Below are positions 37,501-50,385 of a stretch of DNA of 64,000 nucleotides, in pieces (position 1 is the first letter of the stretch; the number at the start of each line of letters is the position of its first letter). The notes beneath the pieces were generated by a model. That model saw nothing but the letters and a program-made list of their open reading frames with translations. It made no database searches and was not told where the DNA came from. This DNA comes from Sipunculus nudus (taxonomy: Eukaryota; Annelida; Sipuncula; Golfingiida; Sipunculidae), in contig CM049316.1 in the NCBI GenBank assembly GCA_026874595.1, forward strand, positions 71,885,176-71,949,175, read 5' to 3'. A program made the position numbers and the translations under genes.

Positions 37501-40500
37501 CCAGTAAGTGTTTGTCACTATAGATATATGCTATATCCGGTATACGGGTTACCCAAACCCTTCGGGAATAAAATACTCCAACAAGTGTTTGTAACTATTC
37601 ATATATGCTTATCCGGGATACGGGTTTCCTTAACCCTTCGGGCATGATATACTCCAATAGATGTTTGTCATTATTAATATGTGCTATATCCGGGTTATGG
37701 GTTACCCAAACCCTTTGGGAATAAAATACTCTTGAAAGTGTTTGTCATTATTAATATATGCTGTATCCGGGATGCGGGTTACCCTAACCCTTCGGGCATG
37801 AAATACTCCAGTAAGTGTGTGTCACTATTAATATATGCTATATCCAGGATACGGGTTACCCTAACCCTTCGGGCATGAAATAATCCAGTAAGTTGTTGTC
37901 CCTACTGATATATGCTGTATCCGGGATGCGGGTTACCCTAACCCTTTGGGCATGAAATACTCCTGTAAGTGTGTGTCCCTATTGATATAATCTATATCCA
38001 GGAAACGGGTTACCCTAAACCCTTCGAGCATGAAATACTCCCGTAAGTGTTTGTCACTATCAATATATGCTATATCCAGGATAGGGGTTACCCTAACCCT
38101 TCGGGCATGAAATACTCCTGTAAGTATTTGTCACTATTAATATACGCTATATGCAGTAAACGGGTCTACGTTACCCAGCGGGTATGAAATACTCCAGTTA
38201 GTGTTTGTGACTATTCATATATGCTATATCCGTGACACAGGTTACCGTAACCTACGCGGCGTGAAAAGCTCGAATGTTTGTCGCTATTAATATATGCTAT
38301 ATCCGGGATACGGGTTACACTAAATCTCGGGCAAGAAATACTCCTGTAAGTGTTTGTCACTGTTAATATATGCTATATCCAGGATACGGGTTACCCTAAC
38401 CCTTCGGGCATGAAATACTCCTGTAAGTGTTTGTCACTATCAATATATGCTATATCCGGGATAGGGGTTACCCTAACCCTTCGGGCATGAAATACTCCAG
38501 TAAGTGTTTGTCACTATTGATATATGCTATATCCGGGTTACGGGTTACCCAAACCCTTTGGGAATAAAATACTCTTGTAAGTGTTTGTCATTATTAATAT
38601 ATGCTGTATCCGGGATGCGGGTTACCCTAACCCTTCGGGCATGAAATACTCCAGTAAGTGTGTGTCACTATTAATATATGCTATATCCAGGATACAGGTT
38701 ACCCTAACCCTTCGGGCATGAAATACTCCAGTAATTGTTTGTCATTATTGATACGTGCTATACCCGGGATACGGGTTTTATGCTATATCGGGGATACGAG
38801 TTACCCTAACGCTTCGGGCATGACTTACCCCAGTAGATGTTTGCCATTATTAACATGTGCTATAACCGGGATACGGGTTACCCTAACCCTTCGGGCATGA
38901 AATATTCCAGTAAGTTGTTGTCCCTATTGATATTTGCTATATCCGGGATACGGGTTACCCTAACCCTTCGGGCATGAAATAATCCAGTAAGTTGTTGTCC
39001 CTACTGATATATGCTGTATCCGGAATGCGGGTTACCTAACCCTTTGGGCAAGAAATACTCCTGTAAGTGTGTGTCACTATTAATATATGCTATATCCAGG
39101 ATATGGGTTACCCTAAACCCTTCGAGCATGAAATACTCCCTTAAGTGTTTGTCACTATCAATATATGCTATATCCGGGATAGGGGTTACCCTAACCCTTC
39201 GGGCATGAAATACTACAGTAAGTGTTTGTCACTATTGATATATGCTATATCCGGGATACGGGTTACCCAAACCTTTCGGGAATAATATACTCCTGTAAGT
39301 GTTTGTTATATTAATATATGCTATATCCGGTATACGGGTTACCCAAACCCTTCGGGAATAAAATACTCCAACAAGTGTTTGTAACTATTCATATATGCTT
39401 ATCCGGGATACGGGTTTCCTTAACCCTTCGGGCATGATATACTCCAATAGATGTTTGTCATTATTAATATGTGCTATATCCGCGTTTTGGGTTACCCAAA
39501 CCCTTTGGGAATAAAATACTCTTGAAAGTGTTTGTCATTATTAATATATGCTGTATCCGGGATGCGGGTTACCCTAACCCTTCGGGCATGAAATACTCCA
39601 GTAAGTGTGTGTCACTATTAATATATGCTATATCCAGGATACGGGTTACCCTAACCCTTCGGGCATGAAATACTCCAGTAATTGTTTGTCATTATTGATA
39701 CGTGCTATACCCGGGATACGGGTTTTATGCTATATCGGGGATACGGGTTACCCTAACGCTTCGGGCATGAATTACCCCAGTAGATGTTTGCCATTATTAA
39801 TATGTGCTATATCCGGGATACGGGTTACCCTAACCCTTCGGGCATGAAATAATCCAGTAAGTTGTTGTCCCTATTGATATTTGCTATATCCGGGATACGG
39901 GTTACCCTAACCCTTCGGGCATGAAATAATCCAGTAAGTTGTTGTCCCTACTGATATATGCTGTATCCGGAATGCGGGTTACCCTAACCCTTTGGGCATG
40001 AAATACTCCTGTAAGTGTGTGTCACTATTAATATATGCTATATCCAGGATATGGGTTACCCTAAACCCTTCGAGCATGAAATACTCCCATAAGTGTTTGT
40101 CACTATCAATATATGCTATATCCGGGATAGGGGTTACCCTAACCCTTCGGGCATGAAATACTACAGTAAGTGTTTGTCACTATTGATATATGCTATATCC
40201 GGGATACGGGTTACCCAAACCTTTCGGGAATAATATACTCCTGTAAGTGTTTGTTATATTAATATATGCTATATCCGGGATACGGGTTACCTTAACCCTC
40301 CGGGCATGAAATACTCCAGTAAATGTTTGTCATTATTAACACGTGCTATATCCGGGATACGGGTCACCCTAACCCTTCGGGCATGAAATACTCCAGTAAT
40401 TGTTTTCATTATTGATACGTGCTACACCCGGGATACGGGTTACCCTAACCCTTCGGGCATGAAATAATCAATTATTTTATTGTCCCTATTGATTTATACT

Positions 40501-43500
40501 ATATCGGGGATACGGGTTACCTTAAAGCTTCGGGCATGAAATACCCCAGTATCGATGTTTGCCATTATTAATATGTGCTATATCCGGGATACGGGTTACC
40601 CTAACCCTTCGGGCATGAAATAATCCACTAGGTTGTTGTCCATATTGATATGTGCTATATATGGGATACGGGTTACCCTAACCCTTCGGCATGAAATAAT
40701 CCCGTAAGTTGTTGTCCCTATTGATATATGCTGTATCCGTGATGCGGGTTACCCTAACCCTTCGGGCATGAAATACTCTTGTGTGTGTCACTATCAATAT
40801 ATGCTATATCCAGGATACGGGTTACCCTAACCCTTCAGGCATGAAATACTCCCGTAAGGTTTTGTCACTATCAATATATGTTATATCCGGGATACGGGTT
40901 ACCCTAACCCTTCGGGCATGAAATAATCCAGTAAGTTGTTGTCCCTACTGATATATGCTGTATCCGGAATGCGGGTTACCCTAACCCTTTGGGCATGAAA
41001 TACTCCTGTAAGTGTGTGTCACTATTAATATATGCTATATCCAGGATATGGGTTACCCTAAACCCTTCGAGCATGAAATACTCCCATAAGTGTTTGTCAC
41101 TATCAATATATGCTATATCCGGGATAGGGGTTACCCTAACCCTTCGGGCATGAAATACTACAGTAAGTGTTTGTCACTATTGATATATGCTATATCCGGG
41201 ATACGGGTTACCCAAACCTTTCGGGAATAATATACTCCTGTAAGTGTTTGTTATATTAATATATGCTATATCCGGGATACGGGTTACCTTAACCCTCCGG
41301 GCATGAAATACTCCAGTAAATGTTTGTCATTATTAACACGTGCTATATCCGGGATACGGGTCACCCTAACCCTTCGGGCATGAAATACTCCAGTAATTGT
41401 TTTCATTATTGATACGTGCTACACCCGGGATACGGGTTACCCTAACCCTTCGGGCATGAAATAATCAATTATTTTATTGTCCCTATTGATTTATACTATA
41501 TCGGGGATACGGGTTACCTTAAAGCTTCGGGCATGAAATACCCCAGTATCGATGTTTGCCATTATTAATATGTGCTATATCCGGGATACGGGTTACCCTA
41601 ACCCTTCGGGCATGAAATAATCCACTAGGTTGTTGTCCATATTGATATGTGCTATATATGGGATACGGGTTACCCTAACCCTTCGGCATGAAATAATCCC
41701 GTAAGTTGTTGTCCCTATTGATATATGCTGTATCCGTGATGCGGGTTACCCTAACCCTTCGGGCATGAAATACTCTTGTGTGTGTCACTATCAATATATG
41801 CTATATCCAGGATACGGGTTACCCTAACCCTTCAGGCATGAAATACTCCCGTAAGGTTTTGTCACTATCAATATATGTTATATCCGGGATAGGGGTTACC
41901 CTAACCCTTCCGGCATGAAATACTCCAGTAAGTGTTTGTCACTATAGATATATGCTATATCCGGTATACGGGTTACCCAAACCCTTCGGGAATAAAATAC
42001 TCCAACAAGTGTTTGTAACTATTCATATATGCTTATCCGGGATACGGGTTTCCTTAACCCTTCGGGCATGATATACTCCAATAGATGTTTGTCATTATTA
42101 ATATGTGCTATATCCGGGTTATGGGTTACCCAAACCCTTTGGGAATAAAATACTCTTGAAAGTGTTTGTCATTATTAATATATGCTGTATCCGGGATGCG
42201 GGTTACCCTAACCCTTCGGGCATGAAATACTCCAGTAAGTGTGTGTCACTATTAATATATGCTATATCCAGGATACGGGTTACCCTAACCCTTCGGGCAT
42301 GAAATAATCCAGTAAGTTGTTGTCCCTACTGATATATGCTGTATCCGGGATGCGGGTTACCCTAACCCTTTGGGCATGAAATACTCCTGTAAGTGTGTGT
42401 CCCTATTGATATAATCTATATCCAGGAAACGGGTTACCCTAAACCCTTCGAGCATGAAATACTCCCGTAAGTGTTTGTCACTATCAATATATGCTATATC
42501 CAGGATAGGGGTTACCCTAACCCTTCGGGCATGAAATACTCCTGTAAGTATTTGTCACTATTAATATACGCTATATGCAGTAAACGGGTCTACGTTACCC
42601 AGCGGGTATGAAATACTCCAGTTAGTGTTTGTGACTATTCATATATGCTATATCCGTGACACAGGTTACCGTAACCTACGCGGCGTGAAAAGCTCGAATG
42701 TTTGTCGCTATTAATATATGCTATATCCGGGATACGGGTTACACTAAATCTCGGGCAAGAAATACTCCTGTAAGTGTTTGTCACTGTTAATATATGCTAT
42801 ATCCAGGATACGGGTTACCCTAACCCTTCGGGCATGAAATACTCCTGTAAGTGTTTGTCACTATCAATATATGCTATATCCGGGATAGGGGTTACCCTAA
42901 CCCTTCGGGCATGAAATACTCCAGTAAGTGTTTGTCACTATTGATATATGCTATATCCGGGTTACGGGTTACCCAAACCCTTTGGGAATAAAATACTCTT
43001 GTAAGTGTTTGTCATTATTAATATATGCTGTATCCGGGATGCGGGTTACCCTAACCCTTCGGGCATGAAATACTCCAGTAAGTGTGTGTCACTATTAATA
43101 TATGCTATATCCAGGATACGGGTTACCCTAACCCTTCGGGCATGAAATACTCCAGTAATTGTTTGTCATTATTGATACGTGCTATACCCGGGATACGGGT
43201 TTTATGCTATATCGGGGATACGGGTTACCCTAACGCTTCGGGCATGACTTACCCCAGTAGATGTTTGCCATTATTAATATGTGCTATAACCGGGATACGG
43301 GTTACCCTAACCCTTCGGGCATGAAATAATCCAGTAAGTTGTTGTCCCTATTGATATTTGCTATATCCGGGATACGGGTTACCCTAACCCTTCGGGCATG
43401 AAATAATCCAGTAAGTTGTTGTCCCTACTGATATATGCTGTATCCGGAATGCGGGTTACCTAACCCTTTGGGCATGAAATACTCCTGTAAGTGTGTGTCA

Positions 43501-46500
43501 CTATTAATATATGCTATATCCAGGATATGGGTTACCCTAAACCCTTCGAGCATGAAATACTCCCTTAAGTGTTTGTCACTATCAATATATGCTATATCCG
43601 GGATAGGGGTTACCCTAACCCTTCGGGCATGAAATACTACAGTAAGTGTTTGTCACTATTGATATATGCTATATCCGGGATACGGGTTACCCAAACCTTT
43701 CGGGAATAATATACTCCTGTAAGTGTTTGTTATATTAATATATGCTATATCCGGTATACGGGTTACCCAAACCCTTCGGGAATAAAATACTCCAACAAGT
43801 GTTTGTAACTATTCATATATGCTTATCCGGGATACGGGTTTCCTTAACCCTTCGGGCATGATATACTCCAATAGATGTTTGTCATTATTAATATGTGCTA
43901 TATCCGCGTTTTGGGTTACCCAAACCCTTTGGGAATAAAATACTCTTGAAAGTGTTTGTCATTATTAATATATGCTGTATCCGGGATGCGGGTTACCCTA
44001 ACCCTTCGGGCATGAAATACTCCAGTAAGTGTGTGTCACTATTAATATATGCTATATCCAGGATACGGGTTACCCTAACCCTTCGGGCATGAAATACTCC
44101 AGTAATTGTTTGTCATTATTGATACGTGCTATACCCGGGATACGGGTTTTATGCTATATCGGGGATACGGGTTACCCTAACGCTTCGGGCATGAATTACC
44201 CCAGTAGATGTTTGCCATTATTAATATGTGCTATATCCGGGATACGGGTTACCCTAACCCTTCGGGCATGAAATAATCCAGTAAGTTGTTGTCCCTATTG
44301 ATATTTGCTATATCCGGGATACGGGTTACCCTAACCCTTCGGGCATGAAATAATCCAGTAAGTTGTTGTCCCTACTGATATATGCTGTATCCGGAATGCG
44401 GGTTACCCTAACCCTTTGGGCATGAAATACTCCTGTAAGTGTGTGTCACTATTAATATATGCTATATCCAGGATATGGGTTACCCTAAACCCTTCGAGCA
44501 TGAAATACTCCCATAAGTGTTTGTCACTATCAATATATGCTATATCCGGGATAGGGGTTACCCTAACCCTTCGGGCATGAAATACTACAGTAAGTGTTTG
44601 TCACTATTGATATATGCTATATCCGGGATACGGGTTACCCAAACCTTTCGGGAATAATATACTCCTGTAAGTGTTTGTTATATTAATATATGCTATATCC
44701 GGGATACGGGTTACCTTAACCCTCCGGGCATGAAATACTCCAGTAAATGTTTGTCATTATTAACACGTGCTATATCCGGGATACGGGTCACCCTAACCCT
44801 TCGGGCATGAAATACTCCAGTAATTGTTTTCATTATTGATACGCGCTACACCCGGGATACGGGTTACCCTAACCCTTCGGGCATGAAATAATCAATTATT
44901 TTATTGTCCCTATTGATTTATACTATATCGGGGATACGGGTTACCTTAAAGCTTCGGGCATGAAATACCCCAGTATCGATGTTTGCCATTATTAATATGT
45001 GCTATATCCGGGATACGGGTTACCCTAACCCTTCGGGCATGAAATAATCCACTAGGTTGTTGTCCATATTGATATGTGCTATATCCGGGATACGGGTTAC
45101 CCTAACCCTTCGGCATGAAATAATCCCGTAAGTTGTTGTCCCTATTGATATATGCTGTATCCGTGATGCGGGTTACCCTAACCCTTCGGGCATGAAATAC
45201 TCTTGTGTGTGTCACTATTAATATATGCTATATCCAGGATACGGGTTACCCTAACCCTTCAGGCATGAAATACTCCAGTAAGTGTTTGTCACTATAGATA
45301 TATGCTATATCCGGTATACGGGTTACCCAAACCCTTCGGGAATAAAATACTCCAACAAGTGTTTGTAACTATTCATATATGCTTATCCGGGATACGGGTT
45401 TCCTTAACCCTTCGGGCATGATATACTCCAATAGATGTTTGTCATTATTAATATGTGCTATATCCGGGTTATGGGTTACCCAAACCCTTTGGGAATAAAA
45501 TACTCTTGAAAGTGTTTGTCATTATTAATATATGCTGTATCCGGGATGCGGGTTACCCTAACCCTTCGGGCATGAAATACTCCAGTAAGTGTGTGTTACT
45601 ATTAATATATGCTATATCCAGGATACGGGTTACCCTAACCCTTCGGGCATGAAATACTCCAGTAATTGTTTGTCATTATTGATACGTGCTATACCCGGGA
45701 TACGGGTTTTATGCTATATCGGGGATACGGGTTACCCTAACGCTTCGGGCATGAATTACCCCAGTAGATGTTTGCCATTATTAATATGTGCTATATCCGG
45801 GATACGGGTTACCCTAACCCTTCGGGCATGAAATAATCCAGTAAGTTGTTGTCCCTATTGATATTTGCTATATCCGGGATACGGGTTACCCTAACCCTTC
45901 GGGCATGAAATAATCCAGTAAGTTGTTGTCCCTACTGATATATGCTGTATCCGGGATGCGGGTTACCCTAACCCTTTGGGCATGAAATACTCCTGTAAGT
46001 GTGTGTCACTATTAATATAAGCTATATCCAGGAAACGGGTTACCCTAAACCCTTCGAGCATGAATTACTCCCGTAAGTGTTTGTCACTATCAATATATGC
46101 TATATCCAGGATAGGGGTTACCCTAACCCTTCGGGCATGAAATACTACAGTAAGTGTTTGTCACTATTGATATATGCTATATCCTTGATACGGGTTACCC
46201 AAACCCTTCGGGAATAATATACTCCTGTAAGTGTTTGTTATATTAATATGTGCTATATCCGGGATACGGGTTACCCTAACCCTTCGGGCATGAAATAATC
46301 CACTAGGTTGTTGTCCATATTGATATGTGCTATATCCGGGATACGGGTTACCCTAACCCTTCGGCATGAAATAATCCCGTAAGCTGTTGTCCCTATTGAT
46401 ATATGCTGTATCCGTGATGCGGGTTACCCTAACCCTTCGGGCATGAAATAATCCACTAGGTTGTTGTCCATATTGATATGTGCTATATCCGGGATACGGG

Positions 46501-47060
46501 TTACCCTAACCCTTCGGCATGAAATAATCCCGTAAGCTGTTGTCCCTATTGATATATGCTGTATCCGTGATGCGGGTTACCCTAACCCTTCGGGCATGAA
46601 ATACTCCTGTGTGTGTCACTATTAAAAAATGCTATATCCAGGATACGGGTTACCCTACTCTTCAGGCATGAAATACTCCCGTAAGGTTTTGTCACTATCA
46701 ATATATGTTATATCCGGGATAGGGGTTACCCTAACCCTTCCGGCATGAAATACTCCAGTAAGTGTTTGTCACTATAGATATATGCTATATCCGGTATACG
46801 GGTTACCCAAACCCTTCGGGAATAAAATACTCCAACAAGTGTTTGTAACTATTCATATATGCTATATCCGGGATACGGGTTTCCTTAACCCTTCGGGCAT
46901 GATATACTCCAGTAGATGTTTGTCATTATTAATATGTGCTATATCCGGGATACGGGTTACCCTAACCCTTCGGGCATTAAATACTCCAACAAGTGTTTGT
47001 AACTATTCATATATGCTATATCCGGGATACGGGTTACCCTAACCCTTCGGGCATGAAATA
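28551..47060 (+). repeat. Satellite 2: 77-bp monomers in higher-order repeats
   Basis: About 240 tandem monomers are built around tatatgctatatccgggatacgggttaccctaaccc… (for example gggtta at 28597 and 28674, exactly 77 apart). Each contains short palindromes: tatcc-g-ggata, gggtta-ccc-taaccc and ccc-ttc-ggg. Variant monomers such as cagtaaacgggtctacg mark higher-order blocks at 32681, 34727, 38154 and 42578 (spacing 2046, 3427 and 4424). Within the last interval a 997-bp segment is duplicated in tandem (about 39900-41880). Higher-order copies are almost identical, indicating recent amplification. Reading frames of 65 and 80 codons recur with the repeat and are not genes. Confidence 0.95.
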
Positions 47061-47683
47061 GGGTAGAGCAGGGCAAGACGCAGCCCCGGGGTAACATGCC
47101 CACCCCCTTTTACTATTTATGTGCCATTAAACTGGCGCCATCAAGCGTTCACTTTGTTTCAAGCCATCTGGTAGACGTTTTGAGAACTTGAGGCGAACGA
47201 CAGGGCGGCTGCTCGGGGTTTGGTGTCATGGAAAAGGTATATGTTGTATTGCTTACAACATAGGTGGGTTTGTAAATGTGATCTGGGGTATACCTAAAGC
47301 ATCTACTTACGATAAGACTGAAATAAATGATACATAAAACCTTGAAATGATTAAAATGGACTGTTCATAATGAAGATTTCAGAAGTGGCAGCAAGGCGCC
47401 GGTCAAATTAAATCACGTGATTTGTGGCAAAAACCCCACGTGGTTGTTGAGGCGAGATGCCCACTGGACGTGTTACCCCCTTTAAAAGCAATAATAAGTG
47501 GGGAGTTTGATTTTTTGCCAAAAATAAATTGTATTTTAAATTGAAACGAGGATGTACATATATAATGCCAAATCTGGGTTCACTTGATATTCGAATGCAA
47601 TATAAATTGTGGTGAATATTAGGCCTATTTGTCAGATATATTGCTGATTTATTATGTTATACTTTGATATGATATACCTGCAT

Positions 47684-47921
47684 ATACATATATATATATA
47701 TATTAATATATAAATTCATATAAATAAATATATATGTATATATATAAATAAAAATATATATATATATAAATATATATATAAACTAATAAATATACATGTA
47801 TATATATATACCCCAAACATATTATATATATATATTTATATAGTGTAACCTGTGCAATAAGGGCGCCTGTGAATTAAGACCACTTCTGGCCAGACCCGTG
47901 GATAGTCTTATAACACAGGTT

Positions 47922-47985
<64 letters not shown>

Positions 47986-47992
47986 ATATATT
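47684..47992. repeat. (TA)n microsatellites flanking an 80-bp hairpin-type sequence
   Basis: Long alternating TA tracts lie at about 47684-47836 and 47920-47992, inside the pogo-like element. Between them, about 47842-47922, lies a short sequence whose ends (aacctgtg and cacaggtt) are inverted. It resembles a tiny MITE inserted in a TA run. Confidence 0.6.
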
Positions 47993-48035
47993 GTGGTGGG
48001 AGAGAGATTTATTAAATGCTCTCTCGCTTTTTAGG

Positions 48036-48266
48036 ATGGCTCAGACGTATACTTTGAAATCCACGCGAGGTGTCTATGGGCAGGATGCATTACGACTGGC
48101 TGTTAAAGCTGTTGCCGAAGGAGTAAGTGAAAAGGTGTCCCCCAGAGACTTCGGCGTCTCCCGAAACACTAAAAAGTGCTTAGCAGCGTCCAGCTTAGAT
48201 TCTGAGAAGGAATGTATTTGGATTTGCCAGCCACCTGATGCTCAGCCTTGGTTTTTATCTAATTAA
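48036..48266 (+). pseudogene. Psq/CENP-B-type HTH fragment of a pogo-like transposase
   Basis: The 76-codon frame begins MAQTYTLKSTRGVYG. Its first about 45 residues (…LRLAVKAVAEGVSEKVSPRDFGVSRNT) have the pattern of the N-terminal helix-turn-helix of pogo, Tigger and jerky proteins, ending in the typical FGVSRNT recognition-helix stretch. After that the sequence (KKCLAASSLDSEKE…) no longer resembles the family, and the second DNA-binding domain and DDE domain are absent. The ATG follows a pyrimidine-rich stretch ending ttag, which could be an acceptor. A pseudogene or a short decoy protein is possible. Confidence 0.6.
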
Positions 48267-49360
48267 AGGGGGCTATAATCACCTATAAAGCATGTTGAAT
48301 ATGCACGAAAAAAGCGTCTTCTCTTTGAAATCAATTGGTACCTGCCAAAATATTGCCCTAAAAGTGTTGGCTAAACATAGCGAGAGGGACCCCCATGTAT
48401 CGCCCGGGCCACAATACCTGTCAATCAGGAGATGCCACTGGAAAAAAATTAGTACATGTCCCCGCTGACTGAAACATCGCTTGTTGCAGTGGATCAGTGA
48501 CCCGATACATGGGGCACATGGTGCGTGTCATTTCAGCTGAGGCCCGTGGACATATCGTAAAAAACTGTTGCGATAGGTTCTACAATGAATTTACATTCGT
48601 AATGTCCATCCAGGAGCGTAATGTCCATCCAGCAGAGATAAATCAGAGAACATGACGGTCCACGTATGGACTAGTTTGAACTTGACTTTGTTTGAGTTCG
48701 GATGCACAAAATGGGAACTCTGGTTACGCGACCTTGTTATGGTAAACAAAAACACGTGGACCATGCTTACTCACACACAGAACCATAACAAGGTCCTAAC
48801 AGGTAGCTGAATGGGAAGTAATGTTTTTTGGGGTGTTTTTGCTGGGAAACTTTTGTATAAAGCAAAACTGGACTGATAGAGTGAAAGAATAGGAAAAATA
48901 TTGCTCCTGATTATATTCCTTGTTCGAAGTGTTACTTTGTGAGTTACCTGTAGTGAATGTGGCTTTGTGAATTTGTATAATTTTCCACGAATTGTTAATC
49001 AAATAAAGTGTAACCCATTTTCTAGTATTTAAGCATAAAAAAAAAACATTCGATTCGAAGTTGGGCTGTAATCTTCCCTTAAATATAGTACTTTAGGCAA
49101 ATGAATTTGCACTGTGATTATCTATAAATGGAAACTCGAGAATGAATGAAGAGAGCCGGGTAACATGCCCACCCATGGGCATATCGGCCCAAGTCTGGGG
49201 TAAAACGCCCATGGTATTCTGAAATGTGCCAAAATTCCCATCAGAATTTATTTTGTCGAATATATCTGAACGTTTGACCATAAAAAGTATGATTTAAAGA
49301 TGTTTCAGAACCAGCAGGAAACGTTTCCGCTTAAGGTGGGCGTCTTGTCCTGCCCTACCC

Positions 49361-49404
49361 TACTCCAGTAATTGTTTGTCATTATAAATACGTGCTATAA
49401 CCTG
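49361..49404 (+). repeat. Resumption of satellite 2 after the transposon
   Basis: tactccagtaattgtttgtc… continues the interrupted monomer and ends after about 44 bases at gctataacc, where a different sequence begins. Confidence 0.85.
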
Positions 49405-49830
49405 GTTTGTCTTTTTTTGTGATACTGCTAGGAAGAATCGTTCTAATATGCCTTTATATGGCGTGATATCGAGCACGCTTCAAAAGAGAGCCCCCCCCCC
49501 CAACGTCGTCCACGAGGGTGAAATCAGGTACTTGCGCTAAATTCCTCAGAAATCGGTAATTATAGGCAGTCTCGGTGACAGAACAATTGACAAAACTAAG
49601 TTAAATTTGTTTACAGATTTAACTTCCGTTATGTAGTGCCTTGATCATATTTTAACCGTTTTTGTTATTGGCTTAACATTACGCCACTCGTGACCAATGA
49701 TCACCGTGTAATAAATTGTTCCCCTACTACTGGTTTGTCTTATTTTGTGATACTTGCTAGAAAGAATCGTTCTAATATGCCTTTATATGGCGTGATCTCG
49801 AGCACGCTTCAAAAGAGCCCCCCCCCCTCA
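49403..49830 (+). repeat. Pair of 100-bp direct repeats
   Basis: 49403-49503 and 49731-49830 are about 93 percent alike by eye. They start tggtttgtct and end in a poly-C run after cttcaaaagag. The 227 bases between them show no gene. They could be ends of a small element or a local duplication. Confidence 0.75.
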
Positions 49831-50385
49831 ACAACTGAACCGTCAGTCGGCACTGCATTTTCACTGTGACCGTATGACTGCAGTTTATCTCATGAGGCCT
49901 TCTGAACATAAAACACAAATGACCATATCACGTGCTCGTTGAGAATGTAAAAATATATCTGATTGTCTGAGGACCGTAGCAGCGTCACCGCTGCCAGGAA
50001 GGAGACGCGGCAGGAGAGACCGTTCCAGAGATGAAAAGCAATAAAATAAACGGGGAGTCTTACATCCTATTTATGCTAGAAATGTTTTAATTTTGTTTAA
50101 ACTGGCATTATTTAAACCTGTTTATATAAACTCGCGCTTGAAATTCACATTTTATCGCTCAAAGCACGTCGGCCCACGGAGGGGCGGGTAGTTCAAAGGA
50201 AATTGCATGGAACTCCTCAATTAGGTAAATTACCAATGTTTTAAAACATTTATGACAAATTTGGATTTTTATTTTCATTTCAGTACATCAGTACTGTTTC
50301 AAGCTGGAAAATTTTGGATATTCAATGTGTAATTGTGCTAATCAATGGTCATACCGAGTGCACACCTGATACATGTCACAGCTGG
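49831..50385. other. No feature recognised
   Basis: Mixed-composition non-coding DNA. I see no reading frame, RNA gene or repeat that I can support. Confidence 0.6.

Larger units (their letters stand above)
47061..49360 (+). mobile_element. Pogo-like DNA transposon, internally deleted, inserted in satellite 2
   Basis: The 2300-bp element starts gggtagagcagggcaagacgc and ends with its imperfect inverted complement (20 of the first 22 positions agree). It is flanked by TA on both sides (47059-47060 and 49361-49362). Removing it and one TA restores a normal satellite monomer (catgaaatactccag). It encodes a helix-turn-helix-like fragment (48036-48266). The word gggtaacatgcccacc occurs near both ends (about 47089 and 49158). 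No DDE catalytic domain is seen, so it is non-autonomous. Confidence 0.8.

Noticed and set aside
29935-47042. Recurring 65- and 80-codon reading frames (for example at 33185, 38658 and 43082)
   Set aside because: They repeat exactly with the 77-bp satellite and its higher-order periods, have no domain and appear as translated repeat units.
28551-47060. True telomere array
   Set aside because: Only one short CCCTAACCC word occurs per 77-bp monomer. There is no run of TTAGGG repeats.
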